From Bacteroidaceae bacterium (lineage in GTDB: Bacteria > Bacteroidota > Bacteroidia > Bacteroidales > Bacteroidaceae): DNA of 64,000 bases. Made by a program: the position numbers and the translations under genes. The stretch is taken from the NCBI GenBank assembly GCA_017517605.1, contig JAFWYQ010000108.1, positions 1 to 64,000 of the forward strand. The letters are read 5' to 3'. Each line of letters opens with the position of its first letter. Position 1 is the stretch's first letter. This document shows, piece after piece, positions 1-7,687 of this stretch. The notes below the pieces were generated by a model that was given only the letters and a program-made list of their open reading frames with translations, did not search any database and was not told where the DNA came from.

Positions 1-41
1 AAACGTATTTGTCTTTAAGCATAACTGTCTGATTTAGACTG

Positions 42-73
42 CAAAAGTAAATTCAAATCCGTTCGCTCACAAA
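42..73 (-). promoter_or_regulatory. Bacteroidales-type promoter reading out of the left edge
   Basis: On the minus strand there is a TACTTTTG box (42-49) matching the TAnnTTTG -7 consensus, with a TTTG -33 box at 70-73 and a 20-base spacer. It points left, out of the window, so a gene transcribed leftward probably begins just beyond base 1. The match and spacing are seen; activity is inferred. Confidence 0.55.
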
Positions 74-151
74 ACTTGCATAACAAATTAAATATCAATC
101 ATTTCAAAGAACTATTTCGATTTTTCAGTGGACACTTATGACATTAATTCA

Positions 152-775
152 ATGAAAAGAATAACATTACTACTAATTTCTATACTAACCATTTCGGTTA
201 GTTTTGCTCAAAGTGATAACGATAGATGGAGAAAGAAATATATCAATCTCGGATTTATCAACACAACTATGTCCCAAGATGGGATACCTGATTTGAAAAG
301 CAATTATGGTGCTTCATTTACCGCTGGTAGAACATTTTATTTACATAGACCCATTGGTGGTTTTTTACGTTTCGGTATCGATGCGACTTGGTTTGATTTG
401 AATTATACAAATTACAAAATCAAGCATATTACCTATTGGGAAACAGATAATTATCAGTACCATCAAGGTGAAGTTTCTATGCATATAGGTCCGTCTATTA
501 CTATTAGACCTGTTGGCAAATTGAATATACATGGATATTTCAGGTATGCCCCTTCATTCTCTGCTTTATATGCTGATGATACATTTTATGGAAATTATGC
601 CACATTCTTTGTTGGAGGTGCCTCAATTTCATATGGTGTAATAGGACTAGGTGTTGAAACTCGATTTGGAGACTGCGAATACAAAGAGTTTGATGCTGAT
701 AGTGATGAACTGAGTTCTTCCATTAGCAAGACCAAACATAACGGTTGGAAAGCGTATTTAACTTTTAGATTTTAA
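152..775 (+). CDS. outer-membrane beta-barrel-like protein
   Basis: About 207 residues. The ATG at 152 is preferred over the one at 128 because it puts a classical signal peptide (KR, then LLLISILTISVSFAQ) at the very N terminus. The mature part has alternating aromatic and polar beta-strand segments, many Gly/Tyr, and ends in Phe (TFRF), which is typical of small outer-membrane barrels. No specific family was recognised. It is followed after five bases by a large lipoprotein gene, so the two are probably co-transcribed and may act together at the outer membrane. Base composition is clearly more AT-rich than the housekeeping genes further right, which suggests accessory origin. Function unknown. 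Confidence 0.7.
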   Translation: MKRITLLLISILTISVSFAQSDNDRWRKKYINLGFINTTMSQDGIPDLKSNYGASFTAGRTFYLHRPIGGFLRFGIDATWFDLNYTNYKIKHITYWETDNYQYHQGEVSMHIGPSITIRPVGKLNIHGYFRYAPSFSALYADDTFYGNYATFFVGGASISYGVIGLGVETRFGDCEYKEFDADSDELSSSISKTKHNGWKAYLTFRF

Positions 776-780
776 TTATT

Positions 781-2841
781 ATGAAAAGAACATACATCTT
801 TATTATTACTGCAATAATTGCAGCAATGGGAGCATTGGTAGCTTGCCATGAAAATATAATTGATGAAACAGATGGGAATTATATAAATGAGGAAATACAA
901 ATAAATGGACAACTCATTTTATCAACATCTAATATTTCTACATATGATAACTGCAAGATAAATTCTATTTGTGAAGAATCTACTTTGTCAAATGGCCAGT
1001 TTAACATAGGTACTTATTATAATGATAGGGTACAAACATTTGCTTTATATGAGAATAATAATATTTATTTGTTAAGTCGAGTTCCTATTGTTAAAGGTGA
1101 AAGTATCGAATTAAGTCCAAAATCAACAACAATAGCCTTAGTAACACTGCATCCATTATTTTCACCTATAAAGAGAGATGGATACCAAGATGTGGTTGAT
1201 ATGATATTGTCAAGTTCTTGTTATCAGCCTCTATACGAAGAAGTAGAAAGAGCTATATATGAGAGACGGAATATTTTCGATGAAAATAACGAGGCTCTTT
1301 TATTAGCATTTAGCAATTTAATTGAAGACATCTGTGGTGAAGTTGATGACAACAATTATTCAGATTCATTGGATGATATTGTAACAGAGAATCAACAAAG
1401 TACTCGGGCTATATATGAAAACCCTAAGATATATCCATTATATGCAGAAATTAACAGAAATATCTTAACATTAAGAAACACAGGTTTGACACCTAGTTAT
1501 TTTGGCACAGTAAGAAATGCCAATGGAAACATTGATAATATTTCCGTCAAAGCAAGAAGTGATTATGGTGGATTGGACCTTTTTAAAACTGTAGGAGAAA
1601 TAAATTTAGGCCCAGAATGCAATTATATATTCCAATCTCAAGGTCAATATCAATTTAGTCTTTCTCGAATGAATGAAGCTGCTACTGCAGATTTTTATTT
1701 GCGAATAGCGAATAATATATTAACCACATTGGGATTAGATTTGGGAAATGATGCAGTACAAGCAATTGGCAATTCAATCAGCAGAGCTATTATTAACGCA
1801 GGTTCTGGTGTCGATGATGCTGTAATAGACCCGATGGAATGGGTTGGCATAGCATATAAAGCCACATTAGAACAATTAAAAACAGGAACATTTTTCTCAC
1901 TTGGTGTTTCAGAGTCATTTGTATTTACAAGTAAGTTCCTACTCGGTTCATTAAACTGGTATAATAAAATCAAGGGTATAGGAAACGCTGCTACCAGAAT
2001 AAGTTATGCATTATCAGCTCCAAAAGAATTGAACTTTTGCCTCTGCTATTATAATGGAGAAATTTCTACATGCACCACAGTCTCGTTAGAAAAGGTTAGC
2101 GGTGATGAACAAACAGGTTATCCAGGACAAAAACTATTACAGCCATTGGAAGTATATGTTTCAACACTAGGTGATGATGGATATTATACATCTCCCAGCT
2201 CTTACCATAGAATTAAATTTGAAGTTATATCCGGTGGTGGTAGCGTCGAGGATGAGTATGTCTCAGCAAACATGGAGAATAAGGCCTCAACATATTGGAC
2301 TCTTGGAAAGGAAGGAGAACAAAAAGTTAAGGCAACTGTAGTTGATATTATAACGGATAAAGAAATATCAGAACCTGTATATTTTACGGCAGACCTAAAT
2401 AGTGCAGAGATTACTATCCGATTAGATTGGAGTAAGCACAGCTGTAATACGGATATTGATTTACATGTATTTGACCCGTTTGGAGAGGAAATTGCATATT
2501 ATAATATGACTTCATCTTCAGGAGGATATCTTGATAGGGATGATGTCGTAGGTCCAGGTCCAGAACATGTGCGTTGGACTTCTGCACCAGCGGGAGAATA
2601 TAAAATATATGTACATTATTTTCCAAATGAAGCCGAAGACCGTTCTGTTACAAGTTACAAGGTTTCGGTAAATGCTGATGGCGTAACATATCAGCCCAAA
2701 ACAGGTTCAATAGCTTATGACCAAATGGTGCCTGTCGGGAAATTTACTATTGGCGAGTCTTCAACAACTCGTTCTATTTCAACCAAGACGCTTGATGATA
2801 CTGCTCCTATTGATAAAAAGATTTTCCCAAAGAAAAAATAA
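781..2841 (+). CDS. large lipoprotein with C-terminal YfaP-like domain
   Basis: 686 residues. The N terminus has a lipoprotein signal (KRTYIFIITAIIAAMG, lipobox LVAC at residues 19-22), so the protein should be lipid-anchored after export. The middle is not recognisable. Residues about 540-640 resemble the YfaP/DUF2135 beta domain: DIDLHVFDPFGEEIAY, then SGGYLDRDDVVGPGPEHV, then SAPAGEYKIYVHYF. That domain is usually found on extracytoplasmic proteins. It starts five bases after the barrel protein gene and is AT-rich like it. A strong bidirectional terminator follows. A surface or periplasmic partner of the upstream barrel is an inference. The domain call rests on motif recognition only. Confidence 0.7.
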   Translation: MKRTYIFIITAIIAAMGALVACHENIIDETDGNYINEEIQINGQLILSTSNISTYDNCKINSICEESTLSNGQFNIGTYYNDRVQTFALYENNNIYLLSRVPIVKGESIELSPKSTTIALVTLHPLFSPIKRDGYQDVVDMILSSSCYQPLYEEVERAIYERRNIFDENNEALLLAFSNLIEDICGEVDDNNYSDSLDDIVTENQQSTRAIYENPKIYPLYAEINRNILTLRNTGLTPSYFGTVRNANGNIDNISVKARSDYGGLDLFKTVGEINLGPECNYIFQSQGQYQFSLSRMNEAATADFYLRIANNILTTLGLDLGNDAVQAIGNSISRAIINAGSGVDDAVIDPMEWVGIAYKATLEQLKTGTFFSLGVSESFVFTSKFLLGSLNWYNKIKGIGNAATRISYALSAPKELNFCLCYYNGEISTCTTVSLEKVSGDEQTGYPGQKLLQPLEVYVSTLGDDGYYTSPSSYHRIKFEVISGGGSVEDEYVSANMENKASTYWTLGKEGEQKVKATVVDIITDKEISEPVYFTADLNSAEITIRLDWSKHSCNTDIDLHVFDPFGEEIAYYNMTSSSGGYLDRDDVVGPGPEHVRWTSAPAGEYKIYVHYFPNEAEDRSVTSYKVSVNADGVTYQPKTGSIAYDQMVPVGKFTIGESSTTRSISTKTLDDTAPIDKKIFPKKK

Positions 2842-2846
2842 TTTAT

Positions 2847-2886
2847 AAAAACAATGCCGTGTCCTTAAAACACGGCATTGTTTTTA
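2847..2886. terminator. bidirectional intrinsic terminator
   Basis: A 15-bp perfect stem (AAAAACAATGCCGTG with its complement CACGGCATTGTTTTT) surrounds a 9-base loop and has an A run on one side and a T run on the other. It ends the barrel/lipoprotein operon and could also stop leftward transcription. Confidence 0.9.
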
Positions 2887-3069
2887 TATCTTCATCCCTC
2901 GATTTTGTCTTCTGCTTGTCGGTAATCCTAATGCTTCCATAAACTCATCTTTCTTGCGTCTGAACCAAGAGTGATGCGAAACGCCATCGATTCTAAGGTC
3001 AAATCCTCCCTCTTTATCTTCTTTGAGGGAGCAGACCGCCCCATCGGCAGAAAACGATTGGTTAAACAT
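2884..3069 (-). pseudogene. short unrecognised ORF, possible C-terminal gene remnant
   Basis: The frame encodes 61 residues from its first Met and stays open upstream to about 3129 without a better start. The sequence has coding-like character (GFDLRIDGV, WFRRKKDEFMEALGLPTS) but no family was recognised. The stop codon lies inside the terminator stem. A neighbouring frame is also open over 2928-3137. The absence of a convincing start suggests the tail of a decayed gene. Confidence is low. Confidence 0.3.
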
Positions 3070-3152
3070 CGTTGAATAGAGTTTACCTGCAACGGATATT
3101 TCCTTGAAAGCACATAACTTTCGAATAAGGTCGTCATTGAATCCTTATAGAG

Positions 3153-3180
3153 ATTAGGGGAAATTTTCCTCTAATTTCCC
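3153..3180. repeat. direct repeat flanking fic, copy 1
   Basis: ATTAGGGGAAATTTTCC followed by TCTAATTTCC, a 27-base run repeated exactly at 4558-4584 on the other side of the Fic gene. Each copy continues into a 10-base-period CTAATTTCCC-like array. The run itself is nearly palindromic. Confidence 0.8.
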
Positions 3181-3196
3181 TTAATTTCCCTAATTC

Positions 3197-4510
3197 CTAA
3201 TTTGATGCTTCTTTTAATAGCACTTCAAAATGTTCAGATTTTATATATCCAACAGCTCTTTTATTCAAATTTGTTGTACTTAAATAACCCTTTTCAACTA
3301 ATCCCAGTAGATCTGCTCTAGCAGATTTTACAGAAATACCGAACTGAGTTGCCAACTCCTTGGGAATAAAAAGTGTGTGTTTATTCTCCGATATCGTTTT
3401 TAAAACGTATCTTTGGCGTTCATTGATATTGGAAATACCCACAAATTGAAGTATATTTTGTTGTTCGTCAATCTTTCGCTGTAGAAACTTCTTTAATTCT
3501 TCGAAAGCTTTTTTCATTACATTCAGGTGATACTGAATAAAATAAGACAAATCATTATCATCATTTTCTGTATATAAAAACGACTTTTCATACGACTTTT
3601 TATTGGTGTAGATGATTCTTGAAATGGATAAATACTCTGTCAACCAATAACCTTTCTTTATCATGTACCAATAAAACAAAGATCTTGCCGTTCTTCCATT
3701 TCCATCAACAAACGGGTGGATATACGCCAATATAAAATGGATAATAATACCTTTGAGAATGGGGTGAACAAAGTTGTTGCTGTCATCATTGTTAGCAAAC
3801 TCACAAAGATCCAAAACCATAGCTTCAATATCAACATGCGATGGTGGAGTATGAGCAACGTGTCCTGTGATTCCATCAACTACAAATATATCATCATTTC
3901 TACGGAATATACCTTCATCTTCGGAATTATCTAATGTTTTAGTGGCTATGGAACGATGTATGTCAAGTAGAGCTTTTACAGAAAAATCTGCTACCTTATT
4001 GTTTGAAATCATACTGATAGTTTCATAGTTGTTGACAATCATCTGTTGACTTTTGTTGATTGGCTTCAACTTCTTACGAAGCATATCCTTAGCTATCCGC
4101 CGTGTCGTAGAAGCTCCCTCCATTTGACTGGAAGCAATGGCTTCTTCCATGATTGAACTGATAAGGTAGTAGCTTTTGTCTGTAGTAGGTATAATACTTT
4201 TAGTTCCTAAACTTCCGCCTAAGTTCATGTCAAAATCATGCAGCAGAGCCAACATACTTTTCGTAATAGTAAAACGAAAGGTGTAATTCCCAAATTTGAG
4301 ATATTGAGCACTCAACAGACGTTGGGTCTTTACTGCTTGCCACAATATCTGTTTATCAATATTAGCAGGAACTATATACTTTACTTTATCCCAATACAGA
4401 TATTCACCACTTATTTTTTGAAATAATGACTGCATTTGCGGATTCGTAAGTAATTGAATTGCTTCAGTTTGCTTTTGTGAATCAAATGAAGGAGCTTTTT
4501 CTACTTTCAT
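3197..4510 (-). CDS. Fic family protein (AMPylase-type) with winged-helix C terminus
   Basis: 437 residues. The Fic core motif HPFVDGNGRTAR sits at 265-276, containing the catalytic His265 and the GNGR anion-binding loop used to transfer AMP from ATP to a protein target. An N-terminal inhibitory helix is visible at 127-132 (SSQMEG, matching S/TxxxEG/N), so activity is probably self-restrained. The last 90 residues contain a helix-turn-helix (LATQFGISVKSARADLLGLVEKG), as in Fic proteins that bind DNA and may control their own gene. It is AT-rich, stands alone, and is bracketed by identical 27-base repeats, which suggests mobility. The minus-strand promoter box TATTTTTG is at 4535-4542. The target protein is unknown. 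Confidence 0.9.
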   Translation of the reverse strand: MKVEKAPSFDSQKQTEAIQLLTNPQMQSLFQKISGEYLYWDKVKYIVPANIDKQILWQAVKTQRLLSAQYLKFGNYTFRFTITKSMLALLHDFDMNLGGSLGTKSIIPTTDKSYYLISSIMEEAIASSQMEGASTTRRIAKDMLRKKLKPINKSQQMIVNNYETISMISNNKVADFSVKALLDIHRSIATKTLDNSEDEGIFRRNDDIFVVDGITGHVAHTPPSHVDIEAMVLDLCEFANNDDSNNFVHPILKGIIIHFILAYIHPFVDGNGRTARSLFYWYMIKKGYWLTEYLSISRIIYTNKKSYEKSFLYTENDDNDLSYFIQYHLNVMKKAFEELKKFLQRKIDEQQNILQFVGISNINERQRYVLKTISENKHTLFIPKELATQFGISVKSARADLLGLVEKGYLSTTNLNKRAVGYIKSEHFEVLLKEASN

Positions 4511-4534
4511 CTTTTTTACTCAATAATTATGTCG

Positions 4535-4542
4535 CAAAAATA
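4535..4542 (-). promoter_or_regulatory. putative -7 box for the Fic gene
   Basis: TATTTTTG on the minus strand fits TAnnTTTG and lies 25 bases before the Fic start codon. No good TTTG -33 box is visible. The expected -33 area runs into the second copy of the flanking repeat (4558-4584), so the repeat could take part in control. Confidence 0.45.
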
Positions 4543-4557
4543 CAAACAATTTTTGAA

Positions 4558-4584
4558 ATTAGGGGAAATTTTCCTCTAATTTCC
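4558..4584. repeat. direct repeat flanking fic, copy 2
   Basis: 27 bases identical to 3153-3179, placed just upstream of the Fic promoter. The pair brackets about 1.4 kb containing only the Fic gene. The space up to 4827 otherwise holds low-complexity C/T-rich sequence and then the HU-module promoter element. Confidence 0.8.
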
Positions 4585-4670
4585 TCTAATTTCCCTTATT
4601 TTATTCTCTCATACCCTTTATTTCCCACTTTTCTTTAATTCCTTTACCCACATTCTCCCCTATCCTTTAC

Positions 4671-4790
4671 CTCCCCTTTACCTGAAGTCAAGATTCGGGT
4701 AAAGGGGAGATTTCTTTTGTTTTTGGGCTGTTTTTACCCTTACCTTTGCATCAGTCATTCCGACGGGCCCGGGAGTGACGGTGAGAGTTA
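4671..4790 (+). promoter_or_regulatory. HU-module upstream element: 12-bp inverted repeat, promoter, leader hairpin
   Basis: A perfect 12-bp inverted repeat (CTCCCCTTTACC at 4671-4682, complement at 4698-4709) is followed by a TACCTTTG -7 box at 4741-4748 with TTTG at 4716-4719 (21-base spacer). The leader just after the start site can fold (GTCATTCC with GGGAGTGAC). Nearly the same 120-base block occurs in reverse at 23060-23205 upstream of the second HU-like gene, so the block is a conserved control unit. The inverted repeat may be an operator; that is inference. Confidence 0.65.
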
Positions 4791-4827
4791 TACCTTATAA
4801 TATTAACAACAAAAAATCAGGCAGAAA

Positions 4828-5241
4828 ATGAAAAGACTGACATTGACACGGACAAGCAGACAAGGGGAGTGTACGACAGGGATTCTGCACGAAGGAGGGA
4901 AGGTGCTGTGCTATACACTGGAACCTATGTGGCGTGACCTGGTGCACGAAAAGAAGGTGATGGGACGGACGGCCATTCCGGAAGGAAAATACCGCATACG
5001 GATGTCGCCCTCGAAGAAGTTCCGCCGGATGATGCCTTACCTGATGGAAGTGCCGAACTTTACAGGAGTGATGATTCACCCGGGAAACAGGGTGGAGGAC
5101 ACGGAAGGGTGCATTCTGGTGGGTGAACGCGACAAACCGAATAGATTGGTACATTCGCGGAAGACTTTCGAATGGCTGTACGAAACTTTGTTTGAACAGG
5201 CCAATGAAGAGGGTGGAGAATTGGAAATAGTGATTGAATGA
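4828..5241 (+). CDS. DUF5675 family protein
   Basis: 137 residues, first gene of a four-gene cassette. The sequence matches the DUF5675 pattern I know from Bacteroidales and phages: LTRTSRQGECTTGILHEGG, TLEPMWRD, IPEGKYRIRMSPS, GVMIHPGNRVEDTEGCILVG. Its strictly ordered His and Cys residues resemble small peptidoglycan-active domains (L,D-transpeptidase-like HxxN...GC), but enzymatic activity is inference. No signal peptide is present, so export would need another route, for instance the holin-like protein at the end of the cassette. It is transcribed from the TACCTTTG promoter at 4741 with a leader of about 75 bases. Confidence 0.75.
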   Translation: MKRLTLTRTSRQGECTTGILHEGGKVLCYTLEPMWRDLVHEKKVMGRTAIPEGKYRIRMSPSKKFRRMMPYLMEVPNFTGVMIHPGNRVEDTEGCILVGERDKPNRLVHSRKTFEWLYETLFEQANEEGGELEIVIE

Positions 5242-5264
5242 CACTGTAAAACCCTATTGTAAAA

Positions 5265-5405
5265 ATGGAGAAAGAAAAGATTGAAAAGACCAAAAACCAG
5301 GGCCACATAAAGTGGATGATGGTGCTGATGAAGCTAGTTGAGCTGATTATCGACCTTGTGAGAAAGAACAAGAAATCTGAGAAAGAAACTGAATCTAAAA
5401 ACTAA
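5265..5405 (+). CDS. 46-residue charged small protein, smalltalk-like position
   Basis: A short frame lying between the DUF5675 and HU-like genes: ATG at 5265, TAA at 5403-5405. The product begins MEKEKIEKTKNQGHIKW, has a hydrophobic helix (MMVLMKLVELIIDLV), and ends in a Lys/Glu-rich tail. Bacteroidales cassettes of an HU-like protein plus a lysis-type protein often carry a tiny ORF called smalltalk here. I assign the position, not proven homology. One short helix with charged ends suggests membrane association, for example a regulator of the neighbouring holin-like protein. Spacing (23 bases after the upstream stop, 31 before the next start) supports translation within one operon. Confidence 0.55.
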   Translation: MEKEKIEKTKNQGHIKWMMVLMKLVELIIDLVRKNKKSEKETESKN

Positions 5406-5436
5406 CTAATTTATTAATTTAAAAACTTAAAGCATT

Positions 5437-5910
5437 ATGAGTACAATTGTTATCAAAAAGAATTTGCAACGCGTCGGATATGCCAAGGCCGACAAGTACA
5501 TCACTTCACCCGTACGTTATTCAACTATCTCAACCGAAGACCTGTTGAAGTACGCCAGTCAGAACTCCGGTATTCCGAAAGCACAGATGATGGCTGCTTT
5601 CTATGCCATCAACCAACAGGTGGAGCAGTTCATTCTGAACGGACATACCTTGCAGTTGGGCACATTGGGATATTTCTTCCTGTCGCTCAAGACAAAGGCG
5701 ACCGATGCGGAGAAGGACGCAAGTGTGGATGCTGTCAAGAAATTGGCACTGAAGTTCCGTCAGAGCAAGCAAATGGGAATCATGATCAGCCAGAATGTGC
5801 AATTCGATTGTCTGAACAATAAGGACAATGAGGAGGAGGACACCACGGGTGATGACGACACCACCGACAATGGCGATAGCGGAAGCGGAACTGGTGGTAA
5901 CCCGCTTTAA
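5437..5910 (+). CDS. HU-like (HU-HIG) DNA-binding protein with GGNPL tail
   Basis: 157 residues. The first 125 look like the IHF/HU-type domain of Bacteroidales: an alpha-helical start (STEDLLKYASQNSGIPKAQ), then VEQFILNGHTLQLGTLGYFFLSLKT, which is the beta-arm region of the fold. After residue 127 comes a low-complexity acidic Asp/Glu/Thr/Gly linker that ends in GSGTGGNPL. A second HU-like protein in this window (22371-22853) has a different core but the same acidic linker and the same last five residues. DNA binding is the family expectation. The shared tail could be a docking or anchoring tag. It is followed after ten bases by a small membrane protein gene. Confidence 0.8.
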   Translation: MSTIVIKKNLQRVGYAKADKYITSPVRYSTISTEDLLKYASQNSGIPKAQMMAAFYAINQQVEQFILNGHTLQLGTLGYFFLSLKTKATDAEKDASVDAVKKLALKFRQSKQMGIMISQNVQFDCLNNKDNEEEDTTGDDDTTDNGDSGSGTGGNPL

Positions 5911-5920
5911 TTGCTGAGCT

Positions 5921-6115
5921 ATGAGTAATCATGTGCAAACAGTGACAGCTGTGGTCGTACTAACGACAGGGGTAGTGTTGTCGTACATTGACTACTTTAT
6001 GCCTCCAGTGGGAAGTATTGAGGATTCGGTGTTGAGCTATCTGGCACACACGATGATGTTCTCCGGCTCTGTCCTTGGTGTGAAAACCTACGTGGATTAC
6101 CGGTTACCTAAATAA
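5921..6115 (+). CDS. small two-helix membrane protein, holin-like
   Basis: 64 residues with two hydrophobic segments (TVTAVVVLTTGVVLSYIDYF and YLAHTMMFSGSVLGV) separated by an acidic turn (PPVGSIEDS). That is the shape of a short phage holin. It is the last gene of the DUF5675/smORF/HU cassette and is followed directly by a terminator. Together with DUF5675 it suggests a domesticated phage lysis or secretion cassette; this is inference from layout. No specific family was proven. Confidence 0.6.
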   Translation: MSNHVQTVTAVVVLTTGVVLSYIDYFMPPVGSIEDSVLSYLAHTMMFSGSVLGVKTYVDYRLPK

Positions 6116-6120
6116 ATTGG

Positions 6121-6158
6121 AAAGAAAGGTATGTCGATGGACACACCTTTCTTTTTTT
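6121..6158 (+). terminator. intrinsic terminator of the HU cassette
   Basis: AAAGAAAGGT pairs with ACCTTTCTTT around a loop that also contains the GTC/GAC pair, and is followed by a T run. It closes the four-gene cassette. Confidence 0.9.
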
Positions 6159-6181
6159 TGTAAACAATTCAATTCACCAGT

Positions 6182-6612
6182 TGTTAATAACCTGTGGAAA
6201 GATGGTTGAAACTTGAAGGGATAAAAAGTGAATAATAAATTTGCAGATTCAAGAAAAGCATATATCCCAACGGCTGGTATGAAATCTCCAAAAATAAACT
6301 CAAGAAGTTAATTATGTAGTTTGAACACACTTTTCAATAGCTTTTGACCCTATTTCTCGCATAAAGTTCTTAACTTTGCCCGCAATTAACAGGGTGTTGA
6401 TAACTTTCGGACAAGTTTGCAAAGCACGCTCTATTTCAATGAATAAGGCAAAAATCAGCCCTGTTGATAACCTGATGATAAATGCAAGGGAGAGTCTAAT
6501 AACTTATTTACCAAGAAAATGGGTAAAATGTTATCCACACTATTCACTGCCTATTATCATCAACATACATTTTTCTATTTAAAAAAGAAAAAAGATAAAA
6601 TAATATATTATG
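6182..6612. other. non-coding region with DnaA-box-like cluster and AT-rich stretch
   Basis: This gene-free spacer before nadA holds TTATCCACA (6531-6539, exact E. coli-type DnaA box), two reversed TTATCAACA (6395-6403 and 6462-6470; 8 of 9) and weaker TTATTAACA (6182-6190) and a 7-of-9 site at 6193-6201. An A/T-only run follows at about 6567-6612. This could be a replication origin, a DnaA-binding regulatory site, or chance. A TAACTTTG box (6371-6378) is the likely nadA promoter, giving a leader of about 225 bases. The TTG-started frame over 6376-6582 shows no protein character. Confidence 0.4.
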
Positions 6613-7602
6613 GTTGAAAAGAACTGGTTAGAAAAGGGATTTGTGGATGAACCCATTGACAAGTCCATCGACTTGAAGAGTGAGATTGACAGATTGCGCA
6701 AAGAGAAGAATGCCGTCATCCTGGCACACTATTACCAGAGTGGCGAGTTGCAGGACATTGCCGACTTTGTGGGCGACAGCCTTGCTTTGGCCCAATGGGC
6801 GGCACGGACGGATGCCGACATCATTGTGATGTGTGGCGTGCACTTCATGGGCGAAACGGCCAAGGTGCTGTGTCCCGACAAGAAGGTGTTGGTGCCCGAC
6901 TTGAATGCCGGATGTTCGTTGGCCGACAGTTGCAATGCTGAAGAGTTTGCCAAGTTCGTCGGTGAACATCCCGATCATACGGTCATCTCTTACGTGAACA
7001 CTACGGCTGCCGTGAAGGCTGTTACTGATGTGGTGGTCACCAGCACCAATGCCCGCCAGATTGTGGAGAGTTTCCCTGCTGATGAAAAGATAATCTTTGG
7101 CCCTGACCGCAATTTGGGAAGCTACATCAATGCCGTCACTGGACGACAGATGCTCCTATGGAATGGCGCTTGCCACGTGCACGAGCAATTCTCGGTGCAG
7201 AAGATTGTGGAGCTGAAGCAACAATACCCCGATGCACTGGTGTTGGCTCATCCTGAATGCAAGGGTGCGGTGGTGAAGCTGGCCGATGTGGTGGGTTCGA
7301 CCGCTGCTCTGTTGAAACATGCGGTGAAGAGCGACAGGAAAAACTTCATCGTTGCCACCGAAAGTGGCATCCTGCACGAGATGCAGAAGCAATGTCCCGA
7401 GAAGAACTTCATCCCTGCTCCACCCGAAGACAGCACTTGCGCGTGTAACGAGTGCAATTTTATGCGCCTGAACACCATGGAGAAGCTCTACAACACGCTG
7501 AAACACGAGTGGCCGGCCGTGGAGGTGGATGCTGACGTTGCCGAGAAAGCCGTGCGTCCCATCCATCGCATGTTGGAGATTTCGGCCAAGTTGGGACTTT
7601 AA
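6610..7602 (+). CDS. nadA: quinolinate synthase
   Basis: 330 residues. NadA condenses iminoaspartate with dihydroxyacetone phosphate to quinolinate, the precursor of NAD, using a [4Fe-4S] cluster. Visible motifs: AHYYQ near 39-43, GETAKVL at 81, the cluster cysteines in NAGCSLAD (Cys102) and NGACHVHEQF (Cys188), and a C-terminal Cys group CACNEC (277-282). Length fits the family. No nadB or nadC is next to it, so the pathway is split in this genome. It sits alone behind a long leader with a putative promoter at 6371 and is followed by an independently promoted gene. Confidence 0.95.
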   Translation: MVEKNWLEKGFVDEPIDKSIDLKSEIDRLRKEKNAVILAHYYQSGELQDIADFVGDSLALAQWAARTDADIIVMCGVHFMGETAKVLCPDKKVLVPDLNAGCSLADSCNAEEFAKFVGEHPDHTVISYVNTTAAVKAVTDVVVTSTNARQIVESFPADEKIIFGPDRNLGSYINAVTGRQMLLWNGACHVHEQFSVQKIVELKQQYPDALVLAHPECKGAVVKLADVVGSTAALLKHAVKSDRKNFIVATESGILHEMQKQCPEKNFIPAPPEDSTCACNECNFMRLNTMEKLYNTLKHEWPAVEVDADVAEKAVRPIHRMLEISAKLGL

Positions 7603-7648
7603 TTTGCAATATTTTTCATGTTTTTTCACTTAATATAAATTATTTAAC

Positions 7649-7656
7649 TATATTTG
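7649..7656 (+). promoter_or_regulatory. -7 box for the small barrel protein
   Basis: TATATTTG followed by CACC, the usual form of the Bacteroidales -7 box, 32 bases before the start codon at 7688. The -33 box is poor. It separates this gene from nadA. Confidence 0.5.
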
Positions 7657-7687
7657 CACCGTTAAACTTTTAAAACATTCAACAACA

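Noticed and set aside
3153..4584. Insertion sequence around the Fic gene
   Set aside because: The flanking repeats are direct, not inverted, and no transposase lies between them.
6376..6582. 68-residue frame starting with TTG
   Set aside because: It begins inside the putative -7 box of nadA and has no protein character; the DnaA-box-like words explain its composition.
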